Assembly: GCA_041821185.1 (NCBI GenBank)
Contig: JBGUBD010000009.1
Location: 95,362 to 159,361 of the forward strand
Source of the DNA: Phycisphaerales bacterium AB-hyl4
GTDB lineage: Bacteria; Planctomycetota; Phycisphaerae; Phycisphaerales; Phycisphaeraceae
Length of the DNA: 64,000 bases
Direction: 5' to 3'
The stretch's first letter is position 1. The number at the start of each line of letters is the position of its first letter. The notes beneath the pieces were generated by a model. The model saw only the letters and a program-made list of their open reading frames with translations. It was not told the origin of the DNA and searched no databases. Of the stretch, positions 8,751-16,960 are shown piece by piece. Position numbers and translations under genes: made by a program.

Positions 8751-8846
8751 TGGAATTTGGAATTTCGGATTTCGAATTTTGGATTTTCGGAATCGGGGTT
8801 CGGTTTCAGGCAAATTCGAAATCCGAAATCCCACATCCGAAATTCC
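8751..8846. repeat. AT-rich inverted repeat between gspE and gspF
   Basis: The 122-bp spacer holds repeated blocks of AATTTCGGATTTCGAATTT type. The arm at 8762-8779 is the exact reverse complement of 8812-8829, with flanking partial copies on both sides. Base composition is much lower in GC than the neighbouring genes. It resembles dispersed intergenic palindromes, not a T-tailed terminator, and lies inside an apparent operon. Confidence 0.7.
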
Positions 8847-8850
8847 CCAA

Positions 8851-10626
8851 TCAATCTTCGATCACCGTTTCACGGACGACTTCGTCGATGGTGGTCAAAC
8901 CGTCGTAAATAGCGAGCAGCCCGGACTGCCGCAGTGTTCGCATACCGCGTTTGCGGGCCTCGGCCTGGAGGACTTGCGTGGAGGCGTTTTGCATGATCAG
9001 CTCGCGCATTTCATCGTCGAGCACCATGATTTCAAAGATGGCCAGCCGACCCTTGTAGCCGGACTGGTTGCAGTAGTCGCAGCCTTTACCGTGGTAGAGT
9101 TCGCGACCTTGCAGGTCTTCCGGCGCGAGGTTGAGCCGCATGAGCTCTTCCTCGCCGGGGGTATAGGCTTCTTTACAGCGCTGGCAGATTTTTCGCACGA
9201 GTCGCTGGGCGACGATGCCTTCGAGCGTCGCGGTGAGCAGGAAATTTTCCAGGCCCAGGTCGAGGAGTCGGGCGATGGAACTGGGCGCGTCGTTGGTGTG
9301 AAGCGTGGTGAAAACGAGGTGGCCGGTGAGCGACGCTTCGACGGCAATCTTGGCGGTTTCCAGGTCGCGTGTTTCGCCGACGAGGATGATGTCTGGGTCC
9401 TGTCGCAGGAAGCTTCGCAGGGCGCGAGCGAAGGTGAGGCCGACTTCGGTATTGACCTGCACCTGGAGGAGACCGTCGATATCGTATTCGACGGGGTCTT
9501 CAGCGGTGAGGATTTTGACGTCGATCTGGTTCAGCTCGTTGAGCGCGGCGTAGAGGGTGGTGGTCTTGCCCGAGCCGGTGGGGCCGGTGACGATGACAAT
9601 GCCGTTGGGCTTTTGGGCAAGTTGGCGGAACTGGTCGAGATCGTCGTGGCGAAGGCCGACCTTGTCGAGGTCGAGCTGGACGTTGCTGCGGTCGAGGATA
9701 CGCATGACGACGGATTCGCCGAACATGGTCGGGAGCACGGCGACGCGCAGGTCGACCGGCGCGCCGTTGACGACCAGCTCGATGCGGCCGTCCTGCGGCA
9801 TGCGGCGTTCGGCGATGTCGAGGTTGCTCATGACCTTGATACGACTGACGATGGGCATCGCGAGGTGTCGCGGCGGGGGGATCATTTCATAGAGCACGCC
9901 GTCGATGCGATAGCGCATCTTGAACTCGTCTTCGAACGGCTCGAAGTGGATGTCGGAGGCGTGGTCCTTGATCGCCTGCATGAGCACGAGGTTCAGCAGC
10001 CGTTTGACCTTGTTGTCTTCCGCCGCTTCGACGAGGGCGTCGAGGTCGATCGAGGCGCTGTTGGCGTCGAACTCCTCGAAGTCGTCGACTTCGCTGAGCT
10101 CGGCGACGAGTGAGCTGAGCGACTCCTCGTCTTCGCCGTAGTAGCTTTGAATGCGTTTTTCGACCTGATCGGCGGGGGCGACGACGGCCTGCACTTCGAA
10201 GCCCATCAGCAGACGCAGGTCGTCGAGAGCGCGGAAGTTGTCGGCGCTTTTGAGCGCGATGGTCAGTGTCTTGCTTTTTTCATCGTACTGAATGGGCAGG
10301 ACCTGGTAAGCCTGGGCCGTCTCCGCCGGGATGATGTGGATGACCTCGTCGGTAAGGTCGAAGTCATCGAGGTCGACCACTTCCATGCCCGCCTGGGCGG
10401 CGAGCGCGAGGCTGATGTCATCCTGATTGACGTAGCCGAGCTCGACGAGCAACTGCCCGAGGGCCGGTCGTCCGCGGCCTTCCTTCTGGCGGGCCTCCTG
10501 GATGTCCAGGGCTTCTTTGACCTGGTCCCGGGTGATCTTGCCCATCTTCGTGAGAATGCGGCCGATGCGTCGGCCTTTCATCTCCGAAAGCGCGGGGCCC
10601 TTCGACTTCGTGCGTGTTTCCGCCAT
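8851..10626 (-). CDS. gspE: Type II secretion / type IV pilus assembly ATPase GspE/PilB
   Basis: A 591-aa protein. The start at 10626 has GGAG about 9 nt upstream. The N-terminal MshEN/GspE-N domain covers about residues 20-175, and the secretion ATPase domain covers about residues 205-585. Walker A is GPTGSGKTTT, the Asp box contains LTAEDPVEYDIDG, and Walker B is DPDIILVGETRD, followed by the His box GHLVFTTLHTNDA. Two CXXC pairs (CQRC and CDYC) form the zinc-binding C-terminal knob usual in this family. It powers pseudopilus growth from the cytoplasm. It is first in the minus-strand operon, so transcription probably starts in the 10.6-11.7 kb gap. Confidence 0.96.
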   Translation of the reverse strand: MAETRTKSKGPALSEMKGRRIGRILTKMGKITRDQVKEALDIQEARQKEGRGRPALGQLLVELGYVNQDDISLALAAQAGMEVVDLDDFDLTDEVIHIIPAETAQAYQVLPIQYDEKSKTLTIALKSADNFRALDDLRLLMGFEVQAVVAPADQVEKRIQSYYGEDEESLSSLVAELSEVDDFEEFDANSASIDLDALVEAAEDNKVKRLLNLVLMQAIKDHASDIHFEPFEDEFKMRYRIDGVLYEMIPPPRHLAMPIVSRIKVMSNLDIAERRMPQDGRIELVVNGAPVDLRVAVLPTMFGESVVMRILDRSNVQLDLDKVGLRHDDLDQFRQLAQKPNGIVIVTGPTGSGKTTTLYAALNELNQIDVKILTAEDPVEYDIDGLLQVQVNTEVGLTFARALRSFLRQDPDIILVGETRDLETAKIAVEASLTGHLVFTTLHTNDAPSSIARLLDLGLENFLLTATLEGIVAQRLVRKICQRCKEAYTPGEEELMRLNLAPEDLQGRELYHGKGCDYCNQSGYKGRLAIFEIMVLDDEMRELIMQNASTQVLQAEARKRGMRTLRQSGLLAIYDGLTTIDEVVRETVIED

Positions 10627-11491
10627 CGTGTGTCACTCCACGCCCCGGCCCGCCCCCGAAAAAAAACGTTACCAGGCAATACGCCAGCCTTTATAAGGGC
10701 CGGCCTCATGCCCACCGTCGGCAATGATGCCACCAAACGGCAGGCGAATCAAACCTCAGATTACGTCAGACTCATTCCCGTCAACACTTTAAAAGCCAGG
10801 CAGCCCGCCCGACCGTTTCTTCGCCCGGCTATGCATCGCGGCCTCGCGACCGCCGAGCCGCCTGTCCGTTGCCTGCCCGCACCGGTTCATCTGCACGGCT
10901 CGCAGCCATGCCCGATTCGCAACACGCCACATCAACACACTGCGTTACATCCACCGTCGGCCGATTCGTCGCTCGCTTTAACTTGCTCTCATCAGGCCGA
11001 CGCTGCGAAACCCTCGCGTCGGGCTAGCCTGCTGGAGAGAAGCGGCCTGGGTTGATGCGTCCATTTCCATGTGTCGATTGCCTTGTGCTCCGTTACCGGC
11101 TTCGTTCTGGCAGTCAACGCTGATCGGTTATCCGCGAGGGAATGAAAAAAAGGATGGATGAGATCATGGTCGCGGATACCTGCATCAGGATCATCGTTCA
11201 CGGCTCATGGTACCAGCCATCGACCATGTGGCAAGGGCTTCTATAGCATTGTATTGTATGTGACACATGGAATTCGGTTCTCCTTGGGCGAGGGATCGTT
11301 GCGAATCCTGAGCCGTCAGGTGGTCGACGGGGACAGCTTGGCGGCTGTTGAGCGGGGGCTGCGCGAGATTCGAGTCGTGTTTGCGGTGTGGCGGGGAGAC
11401 TGCGCGCCGGCTGGGGCAGTGCGGGTAATGCCCGGTCGGGTTGAGGTCGCGCGTCAAGTTGCGTTGCAGTTCATCTTCAATGTGAGGTGAA

Positions 11492-11520
11492 GACGCCCAC
11501 GGCGTGACGCCGTGGGCGTC
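11492..11520. repeat. Perfect 13-bp stem palindrome
   Basis: GACGCCCACGGCG at 11492-11504 pairs exactly with 11508-11520 across a TGA loop. There is no poly-T tail. The CCCACGG...CCGTGGG core recurs in the hairpin after thiC at 16655-16675, which points to a dispersed repeat family rather than a one-off terminator. Confidence 0.8.
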
Positions 11521-11541
11521 GGATGGATGTTACGGGCCGAG

Positions 11542-11616
11542 GGTGCCCCTGGTGGTTTGTCCACCAGTGTTTCATGGATGGCCTACGACACTGGTGGACA
11601 AGCCATCAGGGGCACC
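11542..11616. repeat. 75-bp long inverted repeat upstream of trkH
   Basis: The outer arms 11542-11551 and 11607-11616 (GGTGCCCCTG type) and inner arms 11557-11570 and 11588-11601 (TTGTCCACCAGTGT type) are perfect reverse complements, separated by 5-nt mismatched internal loops and a 17-nt apical loop. In RNA this would form a long hairpin about 135 nt before the chosen trkH start. It may be a small repeat element or part of a regulatory leader. Confidence 0.8.
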
Positions 11617-11751
11617 GCACGCCCGACGTTCACGGGGCGTGCGTATTCGGGGCGTGCTCCGCGCGACAGCGTGCTCGCATGTCGCGGCGGCCGCATGATC
11701 GCTCGCGGCTGGCTTACGCCTTTGCCACATCTTCGCTACCATCCTCGGTTC

Positions 11752-13644
11752 ATGACGTCGCTGCCGCCCCCGCCATCCGCGTCTTCGGATCAAATGCCCT
11801 ACGGTCGGCTGCCTGAGCCGCCGAAGGTTCGGCTGCGCCCGATGGTGCATCGCGTGGGGCTTACCGCGGCGGCGGCGGCGTGCATCGTGTTCGAGCACGG
11901 CTTCTACGAGCCTCGGATTCCGCTGTGGCTGATCCATGGCATTCAGGGGTTGATGCTTGCACTGTTCGCGGGTGACATGTTCTGGCGGGCGAGGCGGCGG
12001 CGTGAGCCCGTGCCTGGTGCCAGTGCGACCTGGTTTGATGCATCGCTGCTGGTTGGCGCGGCGGTGGGGGGCGTGGGCGCGTTGGTGGGCATCGACATTG
12101 CCTGGCGGCTGGTGGAGGTGGCGGCGGGCGTGCTCTTCTTTATGGAACTGTGGCGGCTGAACGTGGCGCTGGCGCGCGTGCTGCGACGGCCGGGGCTGCT
12201 GCTGCCGATGTCGTTCTTCGTGTTGATCCTCATCGGCACGGTGCTGTTGAAGGCGCCGGTGGCTGTGCCGGCGGGTGAACGGCTGAGCTGGCCGGACGCG
12301 ATCTTCACCATGACCTCGGCGGTCTGCGTCACCGGCCTGACCGTCCGCGACACGGCCACGACCTTTACGCCCTATGGCCACACGGTGATCGGCATCTTCA
12401 TTCAGCTGGGGGGGCTGGGCATCATCATCTTCGGCTCGGTGCTTGCGCTGATGTTCGGCCGAACGCTGTCGCTGCGCGAAGACGTCAGCCTCAGTCAGAT
12501 GCTGCACGACCAGCCGTTGCAGGACATTACGCGGTTCGTGCGGTTCATCGTGGTCGCGGCGCTGACGGTCGAGTTGCTTGCGGCGTTGATCATGATGCCG
12601 ATGTGGGAGCCGCCGCCGGGCGAAACGTACACCCTCCAGCAGCGGTTCGGCATGGGCATGTTTCATGCGGTGAGCGCGTTCTGCAACGCCGGGTTTGACC
12701 TGACCGGCGACAGCATGGTGCCGTATCGGTTTGCACCGTTGGCGCACTTGGTCATCATTCCGCTGGTGATCTTCGGCAGCATCGGGTTTCCTGTGCTGGA
12801 CAATCTCTGGCGGGTGGGCAAGGCGAAGGTGGTGCTGTGGCTGCGTCGGCCGCGGGTGGTGTGGCGACCGTTGACGCCGTTCGAGCGACCGGTGGCGCTG
12901 TCCGATCGGCCGCGGTTGAACCTGCACACGAAAATCGTGCTTGCCACCTCCGGGATCGTGTATGTCGTCGGCTTCGTCGTGCTCATGGCGGCCAAGCTGA
13001 TTCCCTACCTGCACCCGGACCTGACCCACGGCGTCCCACACGGACCGGACAGCAGCCAACCGCTGACACTCGCTATCGTCTGGCAAAGCTTTCTGGACGC
13101 GAGTTTCCTCTCGTTCAGCTCACGCACCGCCGGGTTCAACTCGATGCCCATGGAAGAGCTGAGCATGGCAGGGCGGTTCACGACCATGGTGCTCATGCTC
13201 ATCGGCGGTTCGCCGGGGGGCACGGCGGGCGGGGCGAAGAGCACGGTGGTGGCGTTGCTGGTGCTGTCGGTGTTTGCGACATTGCGCGGTCGGCGGGAGA
13301 CTGAGGCGTTCGGGCGAACGATCAGCGACTCAATGGTCCGCCGGGCCGCGACGCTGGGCATCTGTTATATCGCCCTGGCGAGCGTCGTGACGGTGCTGCT
13401 GAGCATCAGCGAAGGCGACCGCCACACGTTTGAGGCGATACTCTTCGACTCGATCAGCGCGACCGCTGTCACGGGCTTGTCGCTGGGCGTGACGGACGAT
13501 ATCACCGAGTTCGGCAAGGGTGTGGTTATTGTGACGATGTTCCTCGGCCGTGTGGGTCCGCTCACGCTGCTGGGCGCGCTGATGCTCACGGGACGCAAAC
13601 GAAGGCCCTACGGCTACGCCCACGAAGACGTGGTGCTTGGATGA
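11752..13644 (+). CDS. trkH: TrkH/KtrB-family potassium transporter subunit
   Basis: A 630-aa integral membrane protein. I take the ATG at 11752 (MTSLPPPPSAS) because longer in-frame forms would read through the long inverted repeat at 11542-11616; an ATG at 11695 is an alternative. The four K+-filter loops of the family are visible in order: SAVCVTGLTV, SAFCNAGFDL, SSRTAGFNSM and SISATAVTGLSLG. Each is flanked by hydrophobic pore helices. An N-terminal pair of extra membrane segments, at about residues 35-120, precedes the core. It forms the membrane channel of a Trk/Ktr potassium uptake system with the RCK protein encoded just downstream. Confidence 0.93.
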   Translation: MTSLPPPPSASSDQMPYGRLPEPPKVRLRPMVHRVGLTAAAAACIVFEHGFYEPRIPLWLIHGIQGLMLALFAGDMFWRARRRREPVPGASATWFDASLLVGAAVGGVGALVGIDIAWRLVEVAAGVLFFMELWRLNVALARVLRRPGLLLPMSFFVLILIGTVLLKAPVAVPAGERLSWPDAIFTMTSAVCVTGLTVRDTATTFTPYGHTVIGIFIQLGGLGIIIFGSVLALMFGRTLSLREDVSLSQMLHDQPLQDITRFVRFIVVAALTVELLAALIMMPMWEPPPGETYTLQQRFGMGMFHAVSAFCNAGFDLTGDSMVPYRFAPLAHLVIIPLVIFGSIGFPVLDNLWRVGKAKVVLWLRRPRVVWRPLTPFERPVALSDRPRLNLHTKIVLATSGIVYVVGFVVLMAAKLIPYLHPDLTHGVPHGPDSSQPLTLAIVWQSFLDASFLSFSSRTAGFNSMPMEELSMAGRFTTMVLMLIGGSPGGTAGGAKSTVVALLVLSVFATLRGRRETEAFGRTISDSMVRRAATLGICYIALASVVTVLLSISEGDRHTFEAILFDSISATAVTGLSLGVTDDITEFGKGVVIVTMFLGRVGPLTLLGALMLTGRKRRPYGYAHEDVVLG

Positions 13645-13658
13645 AAAACAACAAGACA

Positions 13659-13730
13659 TGACAAGGTGAGTGAGTGACAAGGTGCCGAAGGTCGGCAGAC
13701 CCTTCACCTTGTCACCCCGTTACCTTGTCA
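13659..13730. repeat. Nested inverted repeat between trkH and trkA
   Basis: TGACAAGGTG occurs at 13659-13668 and 13675-13684. Its reverse complement occurs at 13705-13714 and, one base shorter, at 13722-13730. The set fills most of the 106-bp spacer of the potassium operon, so the mRNA would fold strongly between the two cistrons. Confidence 0.8.
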
Positions 13731-13750
13731 GGCTTCACCGGAGACGCGAC

Positions 13751-14416
13751 ATGCGATTCACCATCATCGGGCTCGGCCGATTCGGTTCGCGATTGGCGGC
13801 ACAGTTGGCCGACAAGGGGCAGGAGGTCATCGGCATTGACCGCGACCCGCGCATCATTGAAGAGATGCGCGATCGCGTGACGCTGGCGATCAGCCTCGAC
13901 GCGACCGACGAGCAGGCGCTGATCATGCAGGGCATCGACAAGGTCGACGTGGCGGTGGTCGGCATCGGCACGGACTTCGAAGCGATCGCGCTGACGACGG
14001 TGGTGCTCAAGGAGATCGGCGTGCCGCATGTGGTCGCCCGGGCGGTGTCGCCGACCAGTGCGCGTATTCTCAAGAGCATCGGCGCGGACGATGTGGTGAA
14101 CCCGGAAGACGAGGCAGCGGACCGCTGGTCGCACAGATTGGTCGCGCCGAAGTTCATGCGTCAGTTCGAGCTGGATCAGGGCTTCAGCCTCGTGGAGATT
14201 CCCACGCCGCGCAAGTGGGTTGGCCAGTCGTTGGCGAAGCTGAACCTGCGTGTGACGGAGGGGTTGCACGTGGTCGCGGTTCGGCGGCGCAAAGATCAGG
14301 ACGATCCGCAAAGCCCGATCAGCTTTCAAATCCCCCAGCCCGGCGAGCCGTTGCGGGCGGAGGAAGTGCTCGTCGTGCTCGGCCAGGACGAAGACGTGGC
14401 GCGGTTGCCGAGGTAG
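13751..14416 (+). CDS. trkA: TrkA/KtrA-family RCK protein, potassium channel gating subunit
   Basis: A 221-aa cytosolic protein. The start at 13751 has GGAG about 9 nt upstream and begins directly with the Rossmann strand MRFTIIGLGRFGSRLA. The nucleotide-binding motif is GLGRFG, followed by the acidic end of beta-2 (VIGIDRDPR). The RCK_N domain covers about residues 1-135 and RCK_C about 140-220. Length matches single-unit KtrA proteins, not the double-unit E. coli TrkA. It should bind ATP/ADP or NAD(H) and gate the TrkH-type pore encoded 106 bp upstream, with which it is probably co-transcribed. Confidence 0.93.
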   Translation: MRFTIIGLGRFGSRLAAQLADKGQEVIGIDRDPRIIEEMRDRVTLAISLDATDEQALIMQGIDKVDVAVVGIGTDFEAIALTTVVLKEIGVPHVVARAVSPTSARILKSIGADDVVNPEDEAADRWSHRLVAPKFMRQFELDQGFSLVEIPTPRKWVGQSLAKLNLRVTEGLHVVAVRRRKDQDDPQSPISFQIPQPGEPLRAEEVLVVLGQDEDVARLPR

Positions 14417-14418
14417 GT

Positions 14419-14534
14419 ATTTGGCGATCTGGTGATTTGGTGATTTGGTGATGTGCCCGAAGGGAACGGAGGTTAGGCCGTCATCAAGCCTCCCGTCCCG
14501 TCTTGCACTTCACCAAATCACCAGATCGCCAAAT
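14419..14534. repeat. Perfect 24-bp inverted repeat downstream of trkA
   Basis: Positions 14419-14442 are the exact reverse complement of 14511-14534, with a 68-nt spacer. Both arms are built from ATTTGGTG-type units that are further repeated on either side. It lies between the trkA stop and the TPP riboswitch, where it might act as a transcript end, although no T-run follows directly. Confidence 0.85.
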
Positions 14535-14589
14535 CACCAAATACCCAAATCCTCTTGCATCGCAAGGGTTGCACATCTATGCTGAACCT

Positions 14590-14673
14590 GTTCGCCAGGG
14601 GTGCCCGCACGTAAGTGGGCTGAGATCACACCCTGGAACCTGATCCGGCTCGCACCGGCGTAGGAAGGCGAAC
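14590..14673 (+). promoter_or_regulatory. TPP (thiamine pyrophosphate) riboswitch
   Basis: The thi-box hallmarks appear in order: GGGGTGCCC near 14598, GGGCTGAGAT near 14617, ACCCTGGAACCTGATCCGG near 14630-14648, and ACCGGCGTAGGAA near 14654-14666. P1 is closed by GTTCGCC (14590-14596) with GGCGAAC (14667-14673). Position about 100 nt before thiC fits control of thiamine synthesis by TPP. No clear terminator is visible in between, so control of translation is more likely than termination. Confidence 0.96.
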
Positions 14674-14770
14674 CCCCGCTCACGCGTGCCTCATCCTTCC
14701 TGACGTTCTCAGTGCGACATTCCGCTTGCTTGATGGTTCATCCAGTCGCAAGCTCTGGAAGGAATCGGCT

Positions 14771-16645
14771 ATGACTCGTCCTTACACCCTCCCGCCCATC
14801 GGCAGCAATCCCGCGACGACGCCTAACGTCACCACGCCCGGCAGCTTTGCCAACCGGCCCGACATCGGTGGCCCGCTGAGCTTCAGTTCGCCTGACACGC
14901 CGGGCATGCCCGCGCCCAGCGACAAGACCGCGTGGGACTTCCTGCCCGATGGCTGGCAGACGACGACGGACGACAGCAAAGCCCAGGCATGGCCATGCCT
15001 GGGCTTTAAGGTCACCCAATTCCAGCAGGCCGACGGCTCGACGCGCCACGTGCTGCATCCCGAGCACTTCGAAGCCAGCACGCAACTCGAACACGCTCGG
15101 CTGGGCGTGGTTACGCCGCAAATGGCGCGGGTGGCCGAGCGAGAGGGGCATCTCACGGCCGAGCAGGTGCGTGACGAGGTCGCGGTCGGACGGATGGTCA
15201 TCCCCGCGAACAAGACGCATTTGGGTTACAAGCTCGACCCGATGGCGATCGGGCGTGCGAGCAAGACGAAGATCAACGCGAACATGGGCGCATCGCCTGT
15301 GAGCAGCGGCACGGATGAGGAAGTTGAAAAGCTCAAGTGGGCCGAGCGTTGGGGGGCCGACACGGTGATGGACCTGTCGACGGGTGGCAATCTTGACGAG
15401 TGCCGCGCCGCGCTTTGCCGGAACTCGACGACGCCGATCGGGACCGTGCCGATCTACTCGATGATCATCGGCCGCAAGCTTGAAGACCTCGACGAGTCTG
15501 CCGTGCTCGAAACCGTCCGTCACCAGGCGGAGCAGGGGGTGGACTATTTCACCATTCACGCCGGCCTGCTGCGCGAGCACCTCAAGCTCGTGAAGAATCG
15601 ACTCATCGGCCTGGTCTCGCGCGGCGGCTCAATCCTCGCCAAGTGGATGCTGATGGACCCGACGGGCCGCCGTGAAAACCTGATGAATACGGCGTGGGAA
15701 GACATCTGCGACATCATGCGCGAGCACGATGTCACGTTCAGCATCGGCGACGGCTGTCGGCCGGGCGGCCTCGCGGACGCGACCGACGAACTGCAACTCG
15801 CCGAGCTGGTCGAAATCGGCAAGCTTACCGAACGCGCCTGGCGAAAAGGCGTGCAGGTCATGGTCGAAGGCCCCGGCCACGTGCCGTTCGATCAGATCGA
15901 ATACAACATGAAGCTCCAGCGCACACTCTGCCACGGTGCGCCGTTTTACGTGCTCGGCCCGCTGGTGACCGACATCTTCCCCGGCTATGACCACATCACG
16001 TCGTGCATCGGTGCGACCAGCGCTGCCTACCACGGCGCGTCGATGCTCTGCTACGTCACGCCGAAGGAACACCTCGGCCTGCCGAAGAAAGACGACGTCA
16101 AGCAAGGCTGCATCGCGTACAAGATCGCTGCTCACGCTGCGGACGTCGCGCTGGGCATCCCCAACAGCCGCAACCGCGACGACGAACTCACACAGGCCCG
16201 CGCTGCGCTGAACTGGCAGAAGCACTTCGACCTCAGCTTCGATCCGGACACGGCTCGTGCGTATCACGACGAAGACCTTGATGTCGACACCGACTTCTGC
16301 GCGATGTGCGGCCACGACTGGTGTAGCGTCCGCATTTCCAAGGAGATTCAGGACTGGGCCAGCGGCAAGGCCGACGGCTATGAGCGTGGCAAGCCGGTGA
16401 AGTCCGACGCGCTCACCGCCGAGCAGCAGGCGATTCTCAAGCAACGTGGTTACTTGAAGCCTGAGGAAATCCACAAGCTCGCGAGCAAGACGAAGAAGGT
16501 TGTCGACGCGGATGAGGACGGCAAGGCGAGTTGCCACAGCGATTACGTCGACGCCGACGAAGCGAAGAAGTTGCAGGAAGAAAAGCTGGTGCAGGTTGAC
16601 GTGCGTCCCGCGCTGGGGTTGCGCAAGGAAGACTCGGTGATCTGA
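14771..16645 (+). CDS. thiC: Phosphomethylpyrimidine synthase ThiC
   Basis: A 624-aa radical-SAM-like enzyme that turns aminoimidazole ribotide into hydroxymethylpyrimidine phosphate in thiamine synthesis. The start at 14771 has GGAAGGA about 8 nt upstream. Family motifs include [39 protein letters not shown] and [15 protein letters not shown]. The C-terminal 4Fe-4S motif CXXCXXXXC is at Cys510, Cys513 and Cys518. Residues 70-79 ([10 protein letters not shown]) are encoded by a perfect 30-bp palindrome at 14978-15007 that looks like an in-frame repeat insertion. A TPP riboswitch precedes the gene. Confidence 0.97.
   Translation: MTRPYTLPPIGSNPATTPNVTTPGSFANRPDIGGPLSFSSPDTPGMPAPSDKTAWDFLPDGWQTTTDDSKAQAWPCLGFKVTQFQQADGSTRHVLHPEHFEASTQLEHARLGVVTPQMARVAEREGHLTAEQVRDEVAVGRMVIPANKTHLGYKLDPMAIGRASKTKINANMGASPVSSGTDEEVEKLKWAERWGADTVMDLSTGGNLDECRAALCRNSTTPIGTVPIYSMIIGRKLEDLDESAVLETVRHQAEQGVDYFTIHAGLLREHLKLVKNRLIGLVSRGGSILAKWMLMDPTGRRENLMNTAWEDICDIMREHDVTFSIGDGCRPGGLADATDELQLAELVEIGKLTERAWRKGVQVMVEGPGHVPFDQIEYNMKLQRTLCHGAPFYVLGPLVTDIFPGYDHITSCIGATSAAYHGASMLCYVTPKEHLGLPKKDDVKQGCIAYKIAAHAADVALGIPNSRNRDDELTQARAALNWQKHFDLSFDPDTARAYHDEDLDVDTDFCAMCGHDWCSVRISKEIQDWASGKADGYERGKPVKSDALTAEQQAILKQRGYLKPEEIHKLASKTKKVVDADEDGKASCHSDYVDADEAKKLQEEKLVQVDVRPALGLRKEDSVI
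14978..15007. repeat. Perfect 30-bp palindrome inside thiC
   Basis: The 15-nt half AAAGCCCAGGCATGG is followed at once by its exact reverse complement. It starts on a codon boundary and encodes ten residues in the N-terminal part of ThiC without breaking the frame. Because the unit is self-complementary, both strands encode the same peptide in this register. Confidence 0.9.
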
Positions 16646-16654
16646 CCGCGAAAA

Positions 16655-16675
16655 CCCACGGATTCAATCCGTGGG
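16655..16675 (+). terminator. Hairpin after thiC (terminator or palindromic repeat)
   Basis: CCCACGGATT at 16655-16664 pairs with 16666-16675 around a single C. It begins 9 nt after the thiC stop. The following sequence lacks a T-run, so Rho-independent termination is doubtful; the core resembles the palindrome at 11492-11520. Confidence 0.5.
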
Positions 16676-16698
16676 CTTCGTGGATCGACCGCAAGACG

Positions 16699-16884
16699 AT
16701 GGACGAAACTGCAGAGTACATATGCCCGCACTGTGGCGAGTCGATCCAGATCATGGTCGACCCCACGGGCGGCGATGAGCAGGACTACGTCGAAGACTGC
16801 CCGGTGTGTTGCAACCCGAATCAGTTGAGGATCATGTTTGATCGCGCCGGCTATGCGAGCGTGTCGGCACAGCCGGCGCAGTAA
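16699..16884 (+). CDS. Small CPXCG-motif cysteine-rich protein
   Basis: A 61-aa protein beginning MDETAEYICPHCGESI. CPHCG at about residues 9-13 and CPVCC at about residues 35-39 form a likely zinc-binding pair. This matches the short cysteine-rich CPXCG family found in many proteobacteria and planctomycetes, whose function is unknown. It starts 53 nt after thiC, beyond a hairpin, and may be read from the thiC transcript. The coding call rests on the motif, the length and the clean stop. Confidence 0.75.
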   Translation: MDETAEYICPHCGESIQIMVDPTGGDEQDYVEDCPVCCNPNQLRIMFDRAGYASVSAQPAQ

Positions 16885-16960
16885 CGTCGGCGCGGGTCGG
16901 GACTGGCGAGGCCTTCTTTGCAGCCGAACTCCAAGCTTGCCTGAAACCTGACCCCGGTCG

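Larger units (their letters stand above)
10627..11751. other. Long intergenic region, repeat-bearing, no supported gene
   Basis: About 1.1 kb lies between the divergent gspE and trkH. I see no ORF with convincing protein features: short ORFs such as 11158-11490 plus have no family pattern and no good ribosome binding site. It must hold the gspE promoter (left) and the trkH promoter (right), but no clear -35/-10 pair was recognised. Two strong palindromes occur on the right side and are listed separately. Confidence 0.5.

Noticed and set aside
11158-11490. 110-aa ORF in the gspE-trkH gap
   Set aside because: No recognisable family, no strong ribosome site, mixed composition; kept as intergenic.
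11572-13086. 504-aa minus-strand ORF opposite trkH
   Set aside because: Composition is Arg/His/Gln-rich with no family pattern, while the plus strand carries four clear K+-filter motifs.
16655-16675. Rho-independent terminator after thiC
   Set aside because: The stem is strong but no T-run follows and the same core occurs at 11492-11520, so it is recorded with low confidence as a terminator.
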